Source of the DNA: Thysanoteuthis rhombus | Lineage: Eukaryota > Mollusca > Cephalopoda > Oegopsida > Thysanoteuthidae | Assembly (NCBI GenBank): GCA_963457665.1 | Contig: OY735207.1 | Location: 44,621,179 to 44,685,178, forward strand | DNA: 64,000 nucleotides | Reading direction: 5' to 3' | Shown: piece by piece, positions 24,621 to 36,391 of the stretch | Position numbering within the stretch: the first letter of the stretch is position 1 | Layout: the number at the start of each line of letters is the position of its first letter | Made by a program: the position numbers and the translations under genes | The notes under the pieces: model-generated | The model's database searches: none | Told to the model about the DNA's origin: nothing | Seen by the model: the letters and a program-made list of their open reading frames with translations, nothing else

Positions 24621-26790
24621 ACCATCCTCTATAGGAAAAAAATAAAAATAAAAAAAGTATATTCATATCCACATTTATAATCATGCTGCTGTTCATTTAC
24701 AAAAAAAAAAAAACGGAAAAAAAATATTATCAAACTGCTCCCTAATTATCACTTGGTTCTTCCATTGGTTCCAAACTATTTTCTGTATCTGATAATGATT
24801 TCTGTCGATTGTCATTCTTGAGAACAATTTTCTGGAGTTCGTTTTCCACTTTTTAACATATTGCAAAAAATAATTTTTGATTTAATTATATCTGGGATGA
24901 AGGCCACCTTTGATGGCCATTAAGCTCGATTTTGAGTCACTTCCTACTTATACAATTTGTTTGGTTATTACTGTTTTCGCAAATGAATAAGTAAATAAGG
25001 AGAACTACTCTATGATTAAGAAATTGGAACATTATAATATAAATTTGCAGGATGATTGTGGACACCAACCCCACTGTCATTTATAAATTGCAAATTGGAG
25101 TGTAAATTACTTTATTTCCAAGTTGGAGCATTTTAACGATATCACACATCTCATTATGATGTTCCATTTTTGCTGTGTTACAGTTACAAATAGGCTTACA
25201 AACATTCAGAAATTAGATCATTATAATGCAGATTGATACATTTTAGTTAACAGATCTGAAACCTTATTAACATTAGATTTAATACAAAAAAATTTGAATA
25301 AGAAAAGCATAAAAATTTAACGTCCAATCTGAACAGCTCACTGTGAATGGTTGATTTATGGTCAGCTGTTATACAACGTGTCTATACTTTGGCTGTGCAG
25401 GTACACAACCATAGTTCATTATATAAATAGCAATTTTCATGCTTGTTCAAAGATTAATTATAATCTCAGCTGTAAATTGGTTCTGTATTGGTTTGATTGA
25501 GTTTCTAAGGCAGATTGTCATTATTTCTCTGCTGTCAGAGAAATAACTAATTGCTTGTCTTTCAGCCATACACAAATTCAGCCCTAAATCTGCACCTAAA
25601 AGAAAAAAAAGTACTGAATCACCATAGTCATGATCAGCAGCCTGACCAAACAACAAAAACATAGTGGATAGGTATTCTCCCTTTCAACTCCTCTGATAAT
25701 GTTTCTGTACTCTTGGTCACTTCCCTTGGTGTGGAGTCTTGATGATATGTGTGTAGTTCAGTAGCCACCTTATGAAAATGGTTTGGAGTTTTTTTTCCAT
25801 ATTTTTTAAATTCTTTTTCTTATACTCTAGTTTTTAGGGTGGTGCTCCATTTACAACAATAATTCATTTCAAAATAGATAGATTTATTTTTGTCACAGCC
25901 ATCACATAGCATTTATGATGTTTATGGAAAAGCTTGATTGGAATGAGAGAGAGTGACTAAGTATATAGTTTAATTTGAAAAAAAATGAAAATGACGTCTT
26001 TTTCTATCTTACCGGTTCTGTAATACTCTTTTTTTATATGAAACTGACAACTCCAGTTGGACGTGTGTTGGTGTTTTTGATCTCGCCCAGCCATATAGTG
26101 CTCAATCTAGCTTTTGTTGTTTGAGGAGTTCAAGTTGGGTAGGTGGGTTAGTAAAGTTTGGGTGACATATAACATACAATCGTACAGAATGGGAGTATTG
26201 TTCCAAAAATGAAGCAACTATGCTATGGTGATTCATTTTTAGGTATAGGTGGCAATATTTTATTGTTTTTAAAAGTAAAGCAAACTTCAGATCTAAATTT
26301 ATAAGAGCTTGAGTAATCATTTGTAAAAAAACAAAGTTTATCTGTTATTTATAAGTTAAGTTATAAGAATATGTTGATTCAATTTGAAATAATTAGATTC
26401 TGTTTTGATACAGCCACTCCAAATTTTTACACTCTTTCTTTTTAATGTAGCATGTTCATATTTGTCTTCTAACTCATTGTACTCTAGAACTTCTGATGCT
26501 ATGTGAAAACACAGACATTTGAGTCATCCCAGAATCAGTCTAACTCAGTCCCTTTTACTTAAGTCCGAATGGGGGATGGAGGTTGAATTAGATGGCTTAA
26601 TTTATTTTTCTGTTCCTTTACTCATATTTTGAAAAAAAATAATAACCAGGAGTAAACTGTTTTGAGTTTTCAATTTTATGGTGACAAGTTCAACAATAAA
26701 CAACCCAAGTTAACTTTGTTTTATATGGTTCAATAGCAAAGGAAGTGATTAGTTATGTGATTGCTTCCTCAGCATACTGTATACATGTGT

Positions 26791-26821
<31 letters not shown>

Positions 26822-28676
26822 TTAGAGAAAAATATTGAGGACAGCTATGCGTCATGAGTTAGTTTGTTTGGTTTTTTTTTCCAAGCTACATGGGTTTTAA
26901 AATAACTTTTTTTCCAATATGATAAAAAGTGGAAAATGAATTTATTTTGCTTTTCTCTATCTCTCTTCCTTTCTTCTTATTGTGAAAAGTTTGTTTATTC
27001 CAACTGAAAATGCCCATGGTTCTGTGACAACATATACACCACTTCAGGCTGTAGTTTTGTGGTGAGGCAGAATTGGCTTCTATCTGTGTAACTGGTGGAC
27101 ATATGTCCATGTCCTCAACCCAGCTTTGCTGTCAATATCAAGGGGATCTTATAACTACATGTTTCATGACTTAGAAATCATCACATATTTCTTCTGTGGT
27201 GTATTTTGCGAAGGAGACTACTGATATGGGTATATGAAAAAAAAACAAAAGACAACTAATTTATTTTCTTTTGAGATTATTGTTTATATGTTGCATTCAG
27301 TAGACACAGACCCTTGATAACAGTGATGAGATTTATGCAGTGTGGAGTTCAAGACTATTTTGTTGCTTTCTTAATTTATTGATTTCCTTTCTTAGCCTTG
27401 ATGTGCGATGTTCTAAGCAGAGAAAAGTTTGGGCATCCCTACCTGCCAATTTTAACATCGGCACTCCATTTATCTTATGGCTTATCACTCAGTGTTTACT
27501 CTGAGGTATGTGTGTAATTATGTATATATATATATGAATATATTTATATATTTGTTCAAACCACCTTAGTATGTACTAATGACACACAATGTTTGCATAT
27601 ATCCATTAAAGACAATATTTCTCTAGACATGCATCCTAGTCAGTTAAACACAAACAAAATATGGGGACCTTGTTGTGAGGCAAGTTATGCCCTTGCAGTT
27701 ATTAATGTTCTTTGCTTCCAAACTACCAAAATCTTGCATTTATTCCTTGACTTGATCAAGTCTAATCTTAGAGAGTTTCTTAAATGTACAGTCAAAATGT
27801 TGCAAGAATGAATGAAAAAAGAAAAAAAAAAACCCAGCTAACTTTCTATAATGATTTATAAAAATATCCATGAATACAAAATCAAATTCACACCCTTTTT
27901 CTGTGCTTTTTTTTTTTTTCCATAAAAATGTCAATTAGACATTGCGCACACCTCAAAGACAACAAAGTAAAATCTCTACAGTTTTTGAAAAAAAAATCTT
28001 CTGGTTATTTTTGCCAAATTTTGTCGCAATTATTTATTTGATAATATTTTTTTTTTTAACAACCATCTCGTGCTCAGAGATGATGATGTTGACAATTAAA
28101 TAATGAATTTAAAAATGAAACACCTTCCTTAATTTTATCCAGACTGCCGTCTTGGGTTACATTTACCATCATTGTCTCTAACTGCTGCCTGACCCCTACA
28201 AAACACGGGCTCCTGAAGATCCTTTTACATAAACTGTAACCTTTTTATTTGAATTTTACCCCATGTCTCATCCATCTTCCCCACAAACGGTTCATTAGTA
28301 TAGTTCAATGGGGAGAGTGGAACTGCTTAATGTTGAAATTAAGAATTTAGTATCCTTGTTGATACCCTGCAAATAAAATGAATGTATTTTTCATGTCTAG
28401 ATAAGTAAATAAATACACACACAGAGGCATTAAATATTTGTTGTGTATACCAGAAAATCATTTATGTACACTCCTTTTCATTGGAGCACACACAGAGTTA
28501 TACATTGGTGTCCAGATGCTTGCACAGTAACCCACACAAATCAATACACACTTACCAAAGAAAATATACAAATAGTAGATACTATGACAGCATATAAATA
28601 CAAACACATTCATGAACACATACTTGTGCATGCAAACACACATGCATAGATATTCCATATGCACTCATATTTGAAC
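24621..28676. other. Intergenic, simple repeats only
   Basis: AT-rich desert. Contains an (AT)n array at 26790-26816 and many poly-T runs. No coding region was supported; the short open frames lack domains. Confidence 0.5.
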
Positions 28677-28677
28677 A

Positions 28678-28753
<76 letters not shown>

Positions 28754-28769
28754 TGAGAGAGAGAGAGAA
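28677..28769. repeat. Compound (TG)n(AT)n(AG)n microsatellite
   Basis: TG repeats at 28677-28694, AT at about 28693-28751 and AG at 28755-28769 in direct succession. Confidence 0.95.
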
Positions 28770-29418
28770 ATTCAATATCTTGAAGGAAACACTAATTTTG
28801 TATTGAAGGAGACACAAATTTTATATATCATCTTTTATTAGTTTCATGAAAAATGGACAACCCATTGACCTTTTGAGTCATCCCTTTTAGAGGAAATTAT
28901 CAATCTTTTTACGCATTTACGAATAAATAAAGGAGATCACTCAGTAATTAGCATTTAATAGTTGTCTCCCTTGACAGATTGGTCATTATAATATAAATGA
29001 GGATGAGTGCAAGCACAGACCCTGCACTATTGTTATTCTATTGCAAATCACAAAAAAAAAATTTGCATTTTTCAAGTTAATTCAGTACCTCTGGCTCCAA
29101 AGCACCGTTTTAACTACTTAGAGATCACTAACAGATAAACAAAATTGGACTTATTGTATGTGGTTACATGTGTGTATATATGTATACAGAAGTTCCAACG
29201 AACATACTCAAATCGATATATAAACATAGTTTGAAAAATGCATTTGTAGGAAAATATACATACACATTCAGTTTTGTAAAAATACATTAAAAAATGTGTA
29301 TATAGAAGCATGCACATACAAACAATTTTTGATTGGCATTTAAACGTACACTGTCCCTTCTACAATCACAATCAAAGAAGTCACACATACCCAGACACAT
29401 GAAAGATATCATAAAAAC

Positions 29419-29448
29419 AAACACACACACACACACACACACACACAA
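29419..29448. repeat. (CA)n microsatellite
   Basis: About 14 CA units; the minus-strand open frame over it is repeat translation. Confidence 0.95.
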
Positions 29449-29834
29449 GAATACTCCTACAATATTCATACAGAACCACAAGTTCGCTGTCTGATGATCA
29501 AACCTATTCAAATGCATTACACAATGCAATATCTGTGCAAGTGTCCTCTGGTACCACTTTATTGAGTTATCCAAGTGTATACAACATACTATCCACTTTT
29601 CTTTTCTTTTTTTTCTTGTTGGGCTAACTTGCCCCACCTATGTGTACCTATGTGGGTGATAAAACACTGTTATTTATTTTACTTATATTACTTGATGTGT
29701 AAATCAGTTGTTCTTCAAAGAATATGTGGCTAAATACTTTACCCTTGGTCACAATGTACTATACATGTATTCATAGTCTCAATAAGTCTGGCATATTATA
29801 TGTTTTTTATATTTGTGTAGTTAAATGAAAACCA

Positions 29835-29958
29835 TTTTTTTTTTTTTTTTTTTTTTTCAAATTCTATTTTCCACAAGTAATTAATTTTCATAAAACAAAA
29901 GTAAAAGTTATCAATGGTTAGGCTAAAACAATTTTTTTTTTTTTTTTCAAATTCTATT
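29835..29958. repeat. Paired poly-T tracts followed by the same 11-mer
   Basis: T23 (29835-29857) and T16 (29932-29947) are each followed by CAAATTCTATT, about 90 bp apart. On the minus strand this reads AATAGAATTTG then poly-A, as two retroposon tails or a local duplication would. Confidence 0.5.
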
Positions 29959-30648
29959 CGCATATTTTTTTGTGGTATATAAATCACTTGTTCAGAGGAA
30001 TCTGACTTCTGAAATAAAACAAATTCTTCAAGAATTTCAATTTTCTTTCAATCAAAAAATTGCTAACCCTTTGATGGATTATTATTTAAATTATTTTTTA
30101 GTGTTTTTTTCTTGTTTATGGTGGAATTAACAAGCAACTGCTTAAAACATTATCATAATTAGTATGGATTGGAGAAATAAATTGTGTTCACGAAAGAAAG
30201 TTATGAGGATAAAGTTCATGTGAGAGACTTTTTTTTCTTTTTTTTTTTTCAGTTTGAACTTGTAAATTTTTGTTCCAGTTTTTATTTTTATTGTATTTTT
30301 TCTCATAATGAGGTACTAATCACACTGATTTTGGATCTTTTATGTCATTGATATTTTGAAAAAGAGAAAGGTTGATGAGGAAAAACTTGTTTTAAGTCAT
30401 TCAAACCAGTTGAAATTGTTCTGTTAATTCAGACAACTGTTCATTATAAGATACACATCTTCTCTCCAAGCATTTAGCTGTAGGATTTCAAGTAAATTGA
30501 TGGGAATCTAGACTTTTGATGAGTCTTACCCATTGAAAAGACTGACTTTTTGATCAATCATGCTGATACAAACATGATAGGTGTTTGCAGCAATCTATTT
30601 CTTTTTTATTAGATGAAGCATCTTCAACCATTATTAATAGTATTTTTC

Positions 30649-30981
30649 CTCATCTTAATTATTAGTTGCTTTTTTTATTGCAACTTAGGCTGTCAGTCTA
30701 TTGCAGAGAGTAACAGCTCAATCCAGGGATAAAGGATGAGCTGGATCAAGAAAGAATGAAGGGTAGGATCAAAGTGTTGATTTGATTTTCTGCCAACCTT
30801 AGAGTTTTCTTAGCTCAGTCAATAAGAGCAACTGGTGTGCTTGTCCAGGTTTCCTTGAGCCAGAAAGGAACATGTGTTTGTGTCCTGCCAAGAGCTTACC
30901 CTTTATTCCTGATCTGCACAGTTTACCCACTACTGTAGATTAACTCCTTGTGTAAGTTGCAATAATTAAGTTAAAAGAAAA
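30649..30981 (+). mobile_element. tRNA-derived SINE with an inverted copy of its tail (fold-back)
   Basis: The tRNA-like A box TAGCTCAGTCAATAAGAGCA is at 30811-30830, and a decayed B box (GTTTGTGTCCTG) follows near 30876. The shared tail of this family (CTTTATTCCTGATC, a GTTTACCCAC block, a CTGTAGATT block, AGTTGCAATAA) ends at about 30981. The left part, 30649-30715, is the same tail in reverse orientation (CATCTTAATTATTAGTTGC, then CTGTCAGTCTATTGCAG). The whole therefore folds back. Related copies lie at 38868-39036 and 50765-50987. Confidence 0.65.
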
Positions 30982-31328
30982 CACTTGTCTAAAATTATCA
31001 ATAATGGACGGTGTTTGTTTGGATATTTAGATTGTCAACATTTTCATTCCACTCAGGCTCAACTGCAGTCAGTTTGTGTATAAATAAAACTTTGTTGAAG
31101 TCAATCATATATCAAGCATTTTCATCAGACAATTTTCATTTGACAAAAACCAAGAAGATAAAGCTTATTCCCCAAAACACAAGTTGAAAATCAGTTATCT
31201 AAGAGTATGTTCTTTGGTTTTTACCTACCTTCAAAGATATAACTATTCACATGCGTCTTATTTTTTGCCACTTTCATATTATCCAAAATATATTAGGCAA
31301 CGACTCAATCACATAGTAAATCGTATTA

Positions 31329-31532
31329 CTGTATATGCTGGACTTTACAATAAATGGTTAACAAGGACATTTGGAGGATTACAAGTTACTGCAACTTATC
31401 CAAACCCTGTAAATGTCCATATTTAGCTTCGATAGATGGGCCCCCTAGTCATAATAGCAGTGCATTTAATGCAGTTTAATATTTACACAGCTTTTAAAAT
31501 TGAATATCCGTCTTATATACTGGCATGTGCAA
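31329..31532 (+). mobile_element. TA-flanked MITE, family copy 1
   Basis: Begins CTGTATATGCTGG and ends with the inverted CTGGCATGTGCAA; TA lies at 31327-31328 and 31533-31534. The interior shares GTTACTGCAACTTATCC, CATATTTAGCTTCG, CCCTAGTCATAAT and CAGTGCATT blocks with the copies at 59558 and 60756. It is 204 bp long and non-coding. The open frame at 31184-31426 runs into it and is spurious. Confidence 0.8.
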
Positions 31533-32800
31533 TACAGGTGTACCTTGATTAGTGTGCTTTACTCGTTATAAAATTTTCCGTACTGTTCAAAATCATACTG
31601 CTCGAGGTTTTATTATAATGTTATGTGTCTTCTTCAGCTTTCACTGAGTTACATTAATTTGTTGAAAAATACCTCTACCTTACTACATCAAAACCGGCAG
31701 TAATCAAAACAACACTTTTCAAGGTAATGCTGTATATTCTGAGCAACGCCTGTACACACTAATTTATCTAAGATTAATCTATGTAAGCATTGAAGAGGAT
31801 GAATGGTTTGCCTGACTCATAAGGATTTCAGTTTTTTGTCATGATTGACTTTGTTTCAAGCCTATGTGCTGCCAATGTGATATTTTCTGTTTTATCCCTA
31901 CCACTGGTAACAACACATGCATTTGCTTGTAAAAATCCACCATATATTGAAATTATTTCAAATTGCAAATGTCATTTTTTTTTTTTTTTTTTTCATTAAT
32001 GCTGTTGAGAAAGATATTTATCTGAAAACTCCTGCCCATCCAAACATATACACTGATATAAAAACACATACTGGCACAGGGTCCTGATCAAAGCTGACAC
32101 CTACGCTCCTCTACCTTGAGTAGTAGTAATTGTGATAGAGATAGTTATAATGATATAAACCTTAGATGTGCTTCAAACCACGGAAAGTAGTATGCCTCTT
32201 TTAGAAAAATATATTTTTAAAGGTTTATGTAGCTTGAGTGATAACTGGTGGCCTAGCTTCACTGACCATTACTAGTGAGTCCTGGATGCTCCACTATTTT
32301 TACCTTGTGCCAGACTAAGCTGAACTTCATAAATGTCTATTTTTATAAAGATCAAGAAGTGTTTGGAATCTTCCATGGCCAATGGGATCGGTGCATTTGT
32401 AGGTTTGAAAGAAGGAATTCATGTTAATGCTTGCATAATTCTGTTTTATCCTAGGTACTACGGTCTACTAGTCCATGACCTGTCGCTTCACTGATTGTTA
32501 TCAGAAGTGTTCAAATAAGAAATCATATAATAGGTGAAAAATCACCGATACTGAGATATTGTTTAAGGGTTAATTTAAGACGAGTTCAACCCTAATCCAA
32601 CAACACTGTAATGGCGTCATGTTAGTTCGAATGATCATTGTCTTTAATCAATATATATGTATTATATGCTATTTACTTTGTTGCATAATAACCAATTATT
32701 CCTTTGTAGACAAGTTTTCTTGTTAGTTTCCCCCCCGTCCCAATTCCTCATTATGACAGCTACGCATTTCTCTTGTTTGAGTTACATATTTTAAGATAAA
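31533..32800. other. Intergenic, no feature recognised
   Basis: AT-rich sequence with a T19 tract near 31977 and no coding evidence. Confidence 0.5.
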
Positions 32801-33008
32801 AGCCTCTTTAGTCAATATAAGTGTGACTGACAGACACTGCTCATTATAGATCTTATTCATTATTGTAAAGGCCTCTTAAGTCAAAATGAGCGTGACAGAC
32901 ACGGCTTTAACTGCCTATGCCCAGCACTCGTCCAGTTTGCTGCAGCTGATCGCTGATGATGGCTAATGTTACCAGACAACAAATATATAAGTGTAACAGA
33001 CATGGCCC
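32801..33008 (+). repeat. Three spaced copies of a GTGACAGACA-type motif
   Basis: Copies at 32801-32840, 32869-32905 and, shorter, 32990-33008 share (A)GCCTCTT-AGTCAA, then AA-GTGTGAC/AGCGTGAC and AGACACGGC/AGACATGGC. The middle copy leads into a GC-richer stretch (32906-32965). Probably fragments of one interspersed repeat. Confidence 0.45.
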
Positions 33009-35222
33009 TTAATATATATATATATATGATGATTTATGGTATGAAACTTGACTTTCCCAGTTGCTTGTCAAGTATGTTGATACCATATATACAATGTTGC
33101 AGTGTATATTCTTCAGTCAGTTTTTTTAATCAATTCAAATTCTAAATTGTAAAATTATCCTGTAGATCCAATAGTAATTTTTTTTCATTATCCCCGATGA
33201 TAACTTTTCCATGCTTTTTAATATCATTAAGTTAAAAAAAAAAGTAAAAATATTTATTTCATATTAACAACAGCAATTCATCGTAAAGTGCTTAAAGAGT
33301 TTAAATTCATGCATATATATAATGTTAAATACTCTCGTGTAATCTATTATTGTATACAGCTAGCAAATACACCTGAAAATTAAAAATGAAGTATAAATGT
33401 TTAACCTGCAATATTTTATGATTGTGTCGGCTATTGTATTAAGCAATATGCTACTCCGCTGGTACCTAATAGATCAGTAAAGAATTAGTGATGCTACAAT
33501 TTAAAAAAAAAACGAAAATTACTAACTTAAAACCTCTGCAGCAAAAACTGTATAAATAAGCATAGCAATGTAGAGCTACATCTGAAAACTGGAAAAACCA
33601 AAACTCTTGAACTTCAGCGCTAAAGCCAGGCTGGTTGACTGGTTGACCAATAAGACCTTAAACCCTAACTCCAGTTCCAGAAGAATATAACTGTTTCTAC
33701 TAATATTGCTATTACTATACCCCAGGTGAGTGTGTCTGCTGATTGTATACACAATACTAACACACAATCCCACAGACCTTTTCTTGTCATCCCCACGAAA
33801 AATAATCAGAAAACAAAACAAAAAAAAAAAAAATACATTCGGTCTCGTGGACTTTTGTTTCTTTTGTAGGTATTTGCCAGTCCCTTGTGACCTTTATAAA
33901 TCCACTTAGTGTTCATCCCAGTGTTGTCTGGCCCTGTCTGTACTTTCATACCAGCAATGGTTGTGTATCCCTTCCACTTCACACCCGGAAAATCCCTCTA
34001 CATCCTTAACTCCATATATATCCATACATGGAATGTTGTCAGTCAGTGTGGCAGGGTATTGTCTACATATGGGCATTTTTTTTAAACATACCCCTCTCTC
34101 TCTCTGCTAATCCCTCTCTTACACCCCCCACTATTTTAAACATTAGGAAAAAAATCGTAGTTAAATGCACCTCTGTTATCATGAGACACAACATTGCAAA
34201 TATATATGTATGTATATGTATGTACATATATATATGTATGTATATGTGTGTATATATATATTTTATTTTTTTGTGAACAAAATTTTACAGAAAAGAATGA
34301 AATGGTTCTTGTTCACATCAGTGGCCAGCGTGAATTGATTTCGCAGGGTTCAAAGTGACCACGTGTGTAATAAGTTTGTACGTAAGAGCCACTGGTGTGC
34401 ACTTCTGCTTGGTGAGGCATCTCTGTCGGAGGGATGGGTATAGACAGGCAAGGTTTCTCTGTCTACTTATATTTTTTCTTTTTCTTCTTCTCAGTGTACC
34501 TACCGACCTATCTATCTATCTATCTACCTCCTTCCTCCTCTTCCCATGCAGAAAAAACTCATATGGTTCAGCCCATTTTCACTTGATGTAGATGCAACAA
34601 TGTGTAGGGCTACACTTGCAAGTTTTATTTTGTTTTATTTTGAATTTTTTTTTTTATCACCTCCCACAACAAATCTCACTAAAATTATTAGGACAAGGGG
34701 TGGGATTTTAAAAAAAAAAAGAAAAAAAAATTTTTTTAGTTTGGTATTGTTTCACCTCACACAGATTTTGATCTCTAAACCATGGCATGGCATCCTCTTT
34801 AGTTCAATTCTCCTGGAGGCATATGCCAAGTTTTAGACAGTACTTTTTTTGTCTCTGGATTTTATACGTACACACACCTTCTGGTAACAATTGATCTGGT
34901 TCAGTACCCCCTGTGGTGAAAGAGGAAGAATATGAAAGCGAAAAATCTCCTCTTTACTTTGGGACCGAGCATTTTTTTTCTCCTAAACAAACTGTCCCTT
35001 GAGTTAAAGAAATGTTTTTGTAAATGGACCACCTTTTGTGTGCATTTTTTTCTTAATCAACAAACTTTCTTCTTGTTGGAAATTCCCAATTGTTTTCAGT
35101 TGGTGTTGTGTAAAATTTTGGAGCATACAAGACAATCCAAAGAAATAATGCATGCACTTTGAAAAAAAACCCTATTATTTAATGATTAGAAAAAGTACAG
35201 AACACCCACACACGCACACATA
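33009..35222. other. Intergenic, simple repeats only
   Basis: AT-rich; a TATG/TATA-rich microsatellite at 34199-34263, poly-T and poly-A runs near 34640-34735. Open frames across these runs are low-complexity. Confidence 0.5.
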
Positions 35223-35224
35223 TA

Positions 35225-36119
35225 CAGTGGCCTATGAGTTTTTAGCCAAGGTAAAAATATGCAAATGCCATCAAACATTTAATGAACTCCTACAATAATT
35301 GAAAAAATTACCTCAATATTTTGTAGGACCTCCTTTAGCTAATTTGACATGATTTTGGATAGATTATGGATAACCTGATTGATCCAGGTTTTTCCATTCC
35401 TCTAATAATATCTTTATTAGGTCTGTCTTTAATACAGCTTTTATCTATCTTGTATGCAACCCTCTGTCAAAATGCTCCCATCCATACTCAACTGAGACTG
35501 AGGCTTTGAGCTTCCAATCACAAGTTTTGATCCCAGGCAATGGTGAAACCTAGAGGGTTAGAATCTATGATATGAGGTGCAGTTTGGACAAAAGGCAGAT
35601 CAGAGCTAATTTTTGTTGAAAACTGCTTAAATTTCCCATGACCACTTGGAAATCCCAGAAAAGAGTCTAATGCCTATTGATTCAAATGCCTGAATTGACA
35701 AGAATACCACTTTTTTTTCAAGAAGATGGAGCTCAATGTCATACCAGCATTGTCTTGCAAAGGTGAAAAACATGGAATCAAGACTCTTCAAAATGTGGCT
35801 CAAAACCCTGATCTCAGTCTCATACATGCTCAATAGGATTATCTTTACAGAAGGTTATGTATAAGCTCAATAAAAGTTGCACCTATTACAGACATGACAA
35901 AAATAGTTAGAAGAATTGAAAAACTCGGATTAATTAGTTATTGATAATCTATTCAATTCCATGCGAAATCATATTAAAGTCATCAAATTAGCTAAAGGAG
36001 TGCTTACAAAATATTGGGATGAAATTTCATTCAATTTGTACAATTATTGTTGGAGTTATTAAAAGTTTATTGGCAATTATATTTTTTTACCCTGGCTGAA
36101 AATTCATCATAGGCCACTG
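35225..36119 (+). mobile_element. Decayed Tc1/mariner-type transposon with duplicated inverted ends
   Basis: Terminal inverted repeats start CAGTGGCCTATGA and continue through AGCCA(A/G)GGTAAAAA. TA flanks both ends (35223-35224 and 36120-36121). On the + strand, near 35722-35772, the encoded FFQEDGAQCHTS matches the block around the second catalytic Asp of Tc1-like transposases. Around 35778-35840 a frame reads AQNPDLSLI, the decayed form of the family's W-P-x-Q-S-P-D-L-N-P-I-E block. Near the right end LAKGVLTKY resembles the C-terminus (A-x-G-G-x-T-x-Y). Frame changes and stops separate these pieces. The left ~200 bp is an inverted copy of the right end, with a reversed LAKGGPTKY, so the 5' half of the gene is missing. 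It is a dead element. Confidence 0.8.
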
Positions 36120-36143
36120 TATAAGAAATTTGATAGCCATTTG

Positions 36144-36391
36144 AACACCTTCAGTGCCAATGTTGTTTTTTTGTTTTTTTTCTGATGTGTAGGCAAAGAA
36201 TAGAACAGTGGGAATTCCCAAAAGCCTAAATAGCATTGCTGGAAAGCAAGTATTAGTCCCGGCTGTGAGCAGAGGGAAAAATCAAGGCCTGGATTTTAAA
36301 AGGCAGATGTTATGTAACTGAAGTTGTTTGGCGCTTAACAGGTGAAGTAGCGAAAACGTTAATTAACGTCCTTTGGTGCTGAACATGTTAA
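36144..36391. mobile_element. Candidate TTAA-type MITE, decayed
   Basis: The left end is TTGAACACCTTCAGTGCCAATG. The reverse complement of the right end is TTAACATGTTCAGCACCAAAGG. The similarity over about 20 bp and the terminal TTAA/TTGA suggest a piggyBac-like non-autonomous element related in style to 21453-21666. Its start lies just 24 bp beyond the Tc1-like element. Confidence 0.4.
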
